Below are positions 5,315 to 5,496 of a stretch of 5,496 bases of DNA, piece after piece. Below the pieces are notes generated by a model. It saw only the letters and a list, made by a program, of their open reading frames with translations, had not been told where the DNA came from and ran no database searches. Numbering within the stretch: position 1 is the stretch's first letter; each line of letters begins with the position of its first letter. The DNA is from Acidobacteriota bacterium (GTDB taxonomy: Bacteria > Acidobacteriota > Terriglobia > Bryobacterales > Bryobacteraceae): assembly GCA_023380575.1 (NCBI GenBank), contig JAMCRM010000257.1:1-5496 (forward strand). The letters run 5' to 3'. The position numbers and the translations under genes are program-made.

Positions 5315-5496
5315 ATGATGGCAGGCGGTGCGAAAGCGACACCTCAAACCAGACCGCAGGACGCGTTAGCCCTACTACCTCGCAAAGAACTGGTGCGGTT
5401 CCGGCGAGGCCGGGTGATCTACGACCAGACTCGGCCCTCGGTGGGTATATACATGATCATGCAGGGGCGCGTAAAGGCTTGCACCACCCTTGAAGA
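5315..5496 (+). CDS. Crp/Fnr-family transcription regulator, N-terminal part (cut by window edge)
   Basis: Sixty codons are open from ATG 5315 to the edge. After a polar lead of about 20 residues, residues 24-60 read like the opening strands of a cyclic-nucleotide-binding-type sensor domain: LLPRKELVRFRRGRVIYDQ, then IYMIMQGRVKACTTLE, equivalent to the RFxxGxxIYxxGxxxxxLYxIxxGRVK pattern of Crp/Fnr proteins. The DNA-binding helix-turn-helix lies beyond the window, so the class rests on the sensor domain alone. AAGGAGG (5304-5310) is a strong ribosome-binding site. It sits 4 nt from ATG 5315 and 7 nt from the adjacent ATG 5318, so the second may be the true start. No Fnr-type N-terminal cysteine cluster is seen in the part available. 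Confidence 0.75.
   Translation, partial: MMAGGAKATPQTRPQDALALLPRKELVRFRRGRVIYDQTRPSVGIYMIMQGRVKACTTLE

Noticed and set aside
1..5496. CRISPR arrays, tRNA or rRNA genes, insertion sequences
   Set aside because: No regularly spaced repeats, cloverleaf-like sequence or transposase gene was seen; nearly all sequence is accounted for by conserved genes.

Overview
The window is about 60% G+C, with tightly packed genes. The gene set, the G+C content and the style of the proteins (a tetracysteine HscB, a divergent ClpS, an HDFNN-type kinase and a Crp/Fnr regulator opening in an RFRRG-type strand) suggest a member of the Acidobacteriota, perhaps the Bryobacterales/Solibacter lineage. That taxonomic call rests on recollection of family sequences and is an inference.

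Layout. Two genes on the minus strand fill the left side: clpS (1325 to 1005), then 23 nt later a secreted parvulin-type peptidyl-prolyl isomerase (981 to 1) that runs off the left edge. A divergent intergenic region of about 70 nt separates clpS from a plus-strand iron-sulfur cluster assembly operon: iscS, iscU, iscA, hscB (1395 to 3911). Its genes abut or overlap by 1 to 8 nt, so translational coupling is likely. After a 58-nt gap comes a soluble PAS-domain histidine kinase (3971 to 5140). A 174-nt intergenic region with two inverted repeats follows. The last gene is the N-terminal part of a Crp/Fnr-family regulator (from 5315), cut by the right edge.

How the genes work together. IscS takes sulfur from cysteine, IscU is the scaffold on which the cluster is built, IscA is an A-type carrier, and HscB is the J-protein that delivers IscU to an Hsp70 (HscA). 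IscU keeps the LPPVK motif read by HscA, yet no hscA, ferredoxin or iscR is present in the window. The kinase and the Crp/Fnr gene may be a separate signalling pair or unrelated neighbours. On the left, ClpS (protease adaptor, cytoplasm) and the isomerase (predicted exported foldase) share a likely transcript but act in different compartments.

Main points for a second look: an exact 24-bp inverted repeat linking the extreme left edge (3' end of the isomerase gene) to the iscS ribosome-binding region; a ClpS whose N-degron pocket residues differ from the classical ones; a bacterial HscB with an N-terminal CxxC...CxxC domain like that of the human protein; and structured DNA in front of the Crp/Fnr gene. 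I see no clearly new multi-gene system, CRISPR array, tRNA, rRNA or insertion sequence.
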